Shown here in pieces: positions 6,911 through 9,437 of a stretch of 9,437 nt of DNA (within the stretch, counting starts at the first letter, position 1; each line of letters opens with the position of its first letter). Under the pieces are notes generated by a model. It worked only from the letters and a program-made list of their open reading frames with translations, was not told where the DNA came from and searched no databases. This DNA is from Synergistales bacterium Syner_01. Its GTDB lineage: Bacteria > Synergistota > Synergistia > Synergistales > Aminobacteriaceae. A program made the translations under genes and the position numbers. The stretch lies in NCBI GenBank assembly GCA_001604435.1, contig LVBO01000081.1, positions 1 through 9,437 on the forward strand, given 5' to 3'.

Positions 6911-6946
6911 CTGAAAGCGTGTACAGGCTCACTGGAGGGAGGGACC
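6879..6946 (+). promoter_or_regulatory. Proposed antiterminator pairing
   Basis: GGTCCCT (6879-6885, leader codons 18-20) is the exact reverse complement of AGGGACC (6940-6946), the upper half of the 5' arm of the following terminator. The two structures cannot coexist. A ribosome stalled at the Ile-Ile-Leu-Leu codons (6853-6864) would leave 6879-6885 free to pair and block the terminator, while one finishing at the stop codon (6901) would lie close to this segment and hinder pairing. CTC (6871-6873) with GAG (6948-6950) could add three more pairs across an internal loop. Confidence 0.4.
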
Positions 6947-6977
6947 TGAGCTCGGGTTCCTCCCTCTTTCTGTTGTT
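6935..6977 (+). terminator. Attenuator: intrinsic terminator between leader peptide and lctP
   Basis: GAGGGAGGGACC (6935-6946) pairs with GGTTCCTCCCTC (6955-6966) as a continuous 12-bp stem with one G-U pair, closing an 8-nt loop TGAGCTCG. TTTCTGTTGTT (6967-6977) follows as an imperfect U-rich tract. Because it lies downstream of a strong promoter and about 90 bp before the permease start, with no complete gene except the leader ORF before it, it should cut off transcription unless overridden. Confidence 0.75.
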
Positions 6978-7065
6978 CGCCCCGGGAGTACTATTGCGCA
7001 TGTTTCAACCGGTTCACGGAGGCCTCCTCATTTTTCCCCTGAAGGGGTATGGAGGGAAGAACATT

Positions 7066-8550
7066 ATGCTCTTTTTTACAGCATTGCTCCCCATCGCCGC
7101 GATCGTCGTCGGCATGGCCGGGTTGAACTATCCGTCGAAGGCGATGGCTCCCGTCGGATGGATGATCGCCTTTGCGTCGAGTTTGTTCGTCTTCGGCGCG
7201 TCGACGGAAGCTCTTTTGGCGACGAGCTGGGCCGGAGTGCTCGACGGCGCCCGTATCGTGTGGCTTATTTTCGCGGCCTTTACGCTGCTCACGGTGATGC
7301 TGCGTTCCGGCGCGATGGACAGCGTGAAGCTCGGTCTCTCCGGGATGACGCTGGACAAGCGTCTGATGGTGCTCTTGCTCGCTGTACCCTTCGGGACGTT
7401 TCTCGAAGGCGCGGCCGGCGCCGGCGCTCCCGCCGCTCTTGCGGCGCCGTTCCTCGTCGGGCTCGGGATGAATCCCGTGGTTGCCGCAGCGGCGTGCCTT
7501 ATCGGGAACTCCGCGCCCGTGAGCTGGGGCGGAGCGGGAGTCACGACCGTCGTCGGCGCGGGCAGCGCGGGGCTCGATTTCGTAGCCGTCTCGGCCATGA
7601 CGGGGAGAATGGCCGCTCTTGAGTATATTGTCCTGCCGGCGCTCATCGTTCTGTTCGTCTTCGGCAGAAAGGCGCTCCGCGGAATTTGGAAGGACCTTCT
7701 CTTCCTGGGGTTCCTCATGGGAGCGATCAACTTCACCATCAGCAACCTTCTGCTCTCCGTCACCGAGTTGACCAGTCTTCTCGGCGGCCTCGCGGGGACG
7801 CTCATTTTCAGCCTCTGGCTCAAAGCCAAAAAAGAGGCGGACGTACCGGAGGAGTTCCGTTTCGCCGCTCCGGCGAAGAAGGGCGACGCGGGAGAACGCA
7901 ATCTCTTTCAGTCGCTCCTCCCTTACTTTATCCTGAGCGCGCTTCTGGTGACGGTACGTCTCTCCTTTCCGCTGAAGACGCTCGTCTCCTTCGGAGGCGG
8001 CTACACGGTCTGGGTCGGATGCGTCGTGCTGATCAGCGCCGCCGTCGCCGCCCTCCTCTTCGGGACGTGGAAGGGGCTTCCGTCGGCGGCAATGGACGCC
8101 TTCAAGCGGGTAATACCGGCGCTTCTCGCCATGGGCTTCCTTTTGGCGATGGTCAACTGCATGCGCCTCTCCGGACAGATATCGACACTCGCCAAGACTC
8201 TGAGCGCGGGAGCGGGCTTCCTCTACCCGATGGCGGCGGTGTTGATCGGACAGATAGGCGCCTTCGTCACGGGGACGAACCTCGGTTCGAACCTGATGTT
8301 CAATCCCTTGCATATCGAGGCGGCGAAGAATCTCTCGCTGAACGTGATTCCCATCGCCGCCGCGCAAAACACCGGGGGCGCGATAGGCAATATGATCTGC
8401 CCCAACAACGTGGTGGCCGTGTGCGCCTGCGTGAGCATCCTCGGAAAAGAGGGAGAGGTCATGCGGAAGACGCTGCTCCCCTCCGTGACGCTTCTTCTCT
8501 TTTTGGGTATACTGGCGATGATCTATACATATCTGGTCTTTCCCCTTTGA
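7066..8550 (+). CDS. lctP: LctP-family permease (lactate / 2-hydroxyacid transporter)
   Basis: A 494-residue polytopic inner-membrane protein of the L-lactate permease family, which takes up lactate or related short 2-hydroxyacids such as glycolate, probably with H+. Hydrophobic segments run from the N-terminus (LLPIAAIVVGMAGL) to the C-terminus (TLLLFLGILAMIYTYLVF). The family signature FLEGAAGAGAPAALAAPFL begins at residue 112, followed by CLIGNSAPVSWGG. Near the C-terminus, IGAFVTGTNLGSNLMFNPL and AAQNTGGAIGNMICPNNV match the family's conserved end. Length is slightly short of the usual 500-560. ATG 7066 is chosen because GGAGGG (7051-7056) is well spaced and the membrane domain starts at once; in-frame upstream starts at 7000 (ATG) and 6919 (GTG) would add a non-membrane stretch, and the latter would read through the attenuator. 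It lies 33 bp before the larA-like gene, in one operon. Branched hydroxyacid specificity is possible given the leader, but not shown. Confidence 0.9.
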   Translation: MLFFTALLPIAAIVVGMAGLNYPSKAMAPVGWMIAFASSLFVFGASTEALLATSWAGVLDGARIVWLIFAAFTLLTVMLRSGAMDSVKLGLSGMTLDKRLMVLLLAVPFGTFLEGAAGAGAPAALAAPFLVGLGMNPVVAAAACLIGNSAPVSWGGAGVTTVVGAGSAGLDFVAVSAMTGRMAALEYIVLPALIVLFVFGRKALRGIWKDLLFLGFLMGAINFTISNLLLSVTELTSLLGGLAGTLIFSLWLKAKKEADVPEEFRFAAPAKKGDAGERNLFQSLLPYFILSALLVTVRLSFPLKTLVSFGGGYTVWVGCVVLISAAVAALLFGTWKGLPSAAMDAFKRVIPALLAMGFLLAMVNCMRLSGQISTLAKTLSAGAGFLYPMAAVLIGQIGAFVTGTNLGSNLMFNPLHIEAAKNLSLNVIPIAAAQNTGGAIGNMICPNNVVAVCACVSILGKEGEVMRKTLLPSVTLLLFLGILAMIYTYLVFPL

Positions 8551-8583
8551 CGAGGGACGGAACTACGGAAGGAGAAACACTGC

Positions 8584-9437
8584 ATGAACGGATGCGCTCT
8601 GAAGTTCGGAAAAGAAAATATCGACGTACGAATACCGAAGGAACGACTTCTCGGCATTCTGGACAGCCGCCATACCGAAAGAACGGAGAGCGAAGAGGAG
8701 ATCGTCCGGCGCGCTCTCGCGAACCCCATCGGCGGCCCGAGGCTGTGCGACAAGGTGAAGAAGGGGGAGAAGATCTGCATCGTCATCTGCGACATCACCC
8801 GTTCCTGGCAGCGCACCGCGGTCTATCTTCCCTTCCTTGTGGAAGAGCTGCACCGCGCCGGAGCAAGCGACGCCGACATCTCCTTCCTCAGCGGAACCGG
8901 AACGCATCGCGAACAGACCCCGCAGGAGCACGCCGCCCTTCTCGGGCCCGATCTCGCGGAGCGCTTCACCGTGATCGACCATAAGTGCGAGGATGCCGGA
9001 GAGCTTGTTTTCCTGGGAACGACGAGCTACGGCACTCCCGTCGAGATCAACCGTCTCGCTTTGGAGTGCGACCATCTCATCCTCACGGGCGGCATCGTCT
9101 ATCACTTCATGGCGGGGTGGGGCGGAGGACGGAAGGCCGTGCTCCCCGGGATTTCCGGGTATAAGACGGTTATGGCGAATCACGCTCTTGCGCTCTCTCC
9201 CGAGGGCGGGCGCAACATGGACTGCCGTTCGGGGAACTTCGAGAAGAACGTGCTTCATCTCGATATGATGGAGGCCGCCGCCATGGTCAACCCCTCCTTT
9301 CTTCTGAACGTGATCCTCGACGCGTCCGGTCTCATAGGCGCCGCCGTCGCCGGAGACTGGAAAGAGGCGTACTTCGAGGGGGCGCGTATCGTCGACGTCA
9401 ACGACGCCGCCGAAATCCGCGATCTTTCGGACCTCGT
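8584..9437 (+). CDS. larA: LarA-family nickel-pincer 2-hydroxyacid racemase/epimerase (3' end cut by window)
   Basis: An open frame of 284 codons runs off the window end; the family is normally about 420-430 residues, so roughly the C-terminal third is missing. LarA interconverts the enantiomers of lactate using a nickel pincer nucleotide (Ni-PTTMN, formerly NPN); relatives act on other 2-hydroxyacids. The residues known from Lactobacillus plantarum LarA are present, four at identical numbers: H108 in GTGTHRE and H174 in GGIVYH (catalytic bases), K184 in GGGRKAVLPG (pincer attachment) and H200 in MANH (nickel ligand), plus D70 and R73 in CDITRSW. It should therefore be active if the cofactor is made; larB, larC and larE are not in this window. 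ATG 8584 has GGAAGGAG (8567-8574) at 9-nt spacing. The pairing with an LctP permease points to hydroxyacid use. The LarA family assignment is firm; lactate as substrate is only a default. Confidence 0.88.
   Translation, partial: MNGCALKFGKENIDVRIPKERLLGILDSRHTERTESEEEIVRRALANPIGGPRLCDKVKKGEKICIVICDITRSWQRTAVYLPFLVEELHRAGASDADISFLSGTGTHREQTPQEHAALLGPDLAERFTVIDHKCEDAGELVFLGTTSYGTPVEINRLALECDHLILTGGIVYHFMAGWGGGRKAVLPGISGYKTVMANHALALSPEGGRNMDCRSGNFEKNVLHLDMMEAAAMVNPSFLLNVILDASGLIGAAVAGDWKEAYFEGARIVDVNDAAEIRDLSDL

Noticed and set aside
6936..6946. AGGGAGGGACC resembles the T-box consensus AGGGTGGNACC
   Set aside because: The critical T that pairs with the tRNA end is A, the GCG that should follow is absent, I see no Stem I or specifier loop in the short leader, and the string is the terminator's 5' arm, which is not its place in a T-box. 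A translated leader peptide explains the region better.
7007..7047. Palindromes AACCGGTT (7007-7014), GGAGGCCTCC (7018-7027) and the hairpin CCCC-TGAA-GGGG (7036-7047) just before the lctP SD
   Set aside because: Each is short, the first two leave no room for a loop, and none has a terminator tail; a role in masking the SD at 7051-7056 is possible but unsupported.
6919..7065. N-terminal extension of the permease from GTG 6919 or ATG 7000
   Set aside because: The extension would be read across the attenuator hairpin and lacks membrane character; ATG 7066 has a better SD and places the first membrane segment at the N-terminus.

Overview
The window reads as ordinary chromosomal DNA, roughly 60% GC, from an anaerobic, motile bacterium. 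The soluble chemoreceptor, the diiron oxygen-sensor homologue, the HD-GYP protein and the LctP/LarA hydroxyacid genes would suit an amino-acid- or hydroxyacid-fermenting anaerobe. A Synergistota-like organism is my best guess from gene content and protein style, but this is an inference and no marker gene is present. I see no rRNA, tRNA, CRISPR array, insertion sequence or phage gene.

Region 1 (4-2843, + strand) is a tight sensory cassette. It encodes a metallo-beta-lactamase-fold diiron protein of the ODP type, a small soluble methyl-accepting chemotaxis protein without a sensor domain, and an HD-GYP cyclic-di-GMP phosphodiesterase. ODP and sensorless receptors are known partners in oxygen/iron chemotaxis. 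The HD-GYP gene 40 bp downstream adds a possible second-messenger output.

Region 2 (2856-4499, - strand) is a lone Ski2-like DEAD/DEAH helicase gene, convergent with the HD-GYP gene. Its start lies in an imperfect dyad that also carries a TATAAT box. A small acidic protein of unknown function (4546-5010) is divergent from it, followed by a Na+/phosphate cotransporter with a C-terminal PhoU-like domain (5101-6711) that ends in a clear intrinsic terminator.

Region 3 (6745-9437, + strand) is the most interesting part. A near-consensus promoter drives a 5' leader with a 25-codon ORF that has an excellent ribosome-binding site. The peptide is 48% Leu/Ile/Val. A strong 12-bp intrinsic terminator follows. 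A leader segment can pair with the terminator's 5' arm, so the arrangement looks like ribosome-mediated transcription attenuation. The controlled genes are an LctP-family hydroxyacid permease and a LarA-family nickel-pincer racemase/epimerase (cut by the window end). A branched-chain-amino-acid-type leader ahead of a lactate-type permease and racemase is unexpected. It suggests that the operon may handle branched 2-hydroxyacids or respond to Leu/Ile/Val supply.
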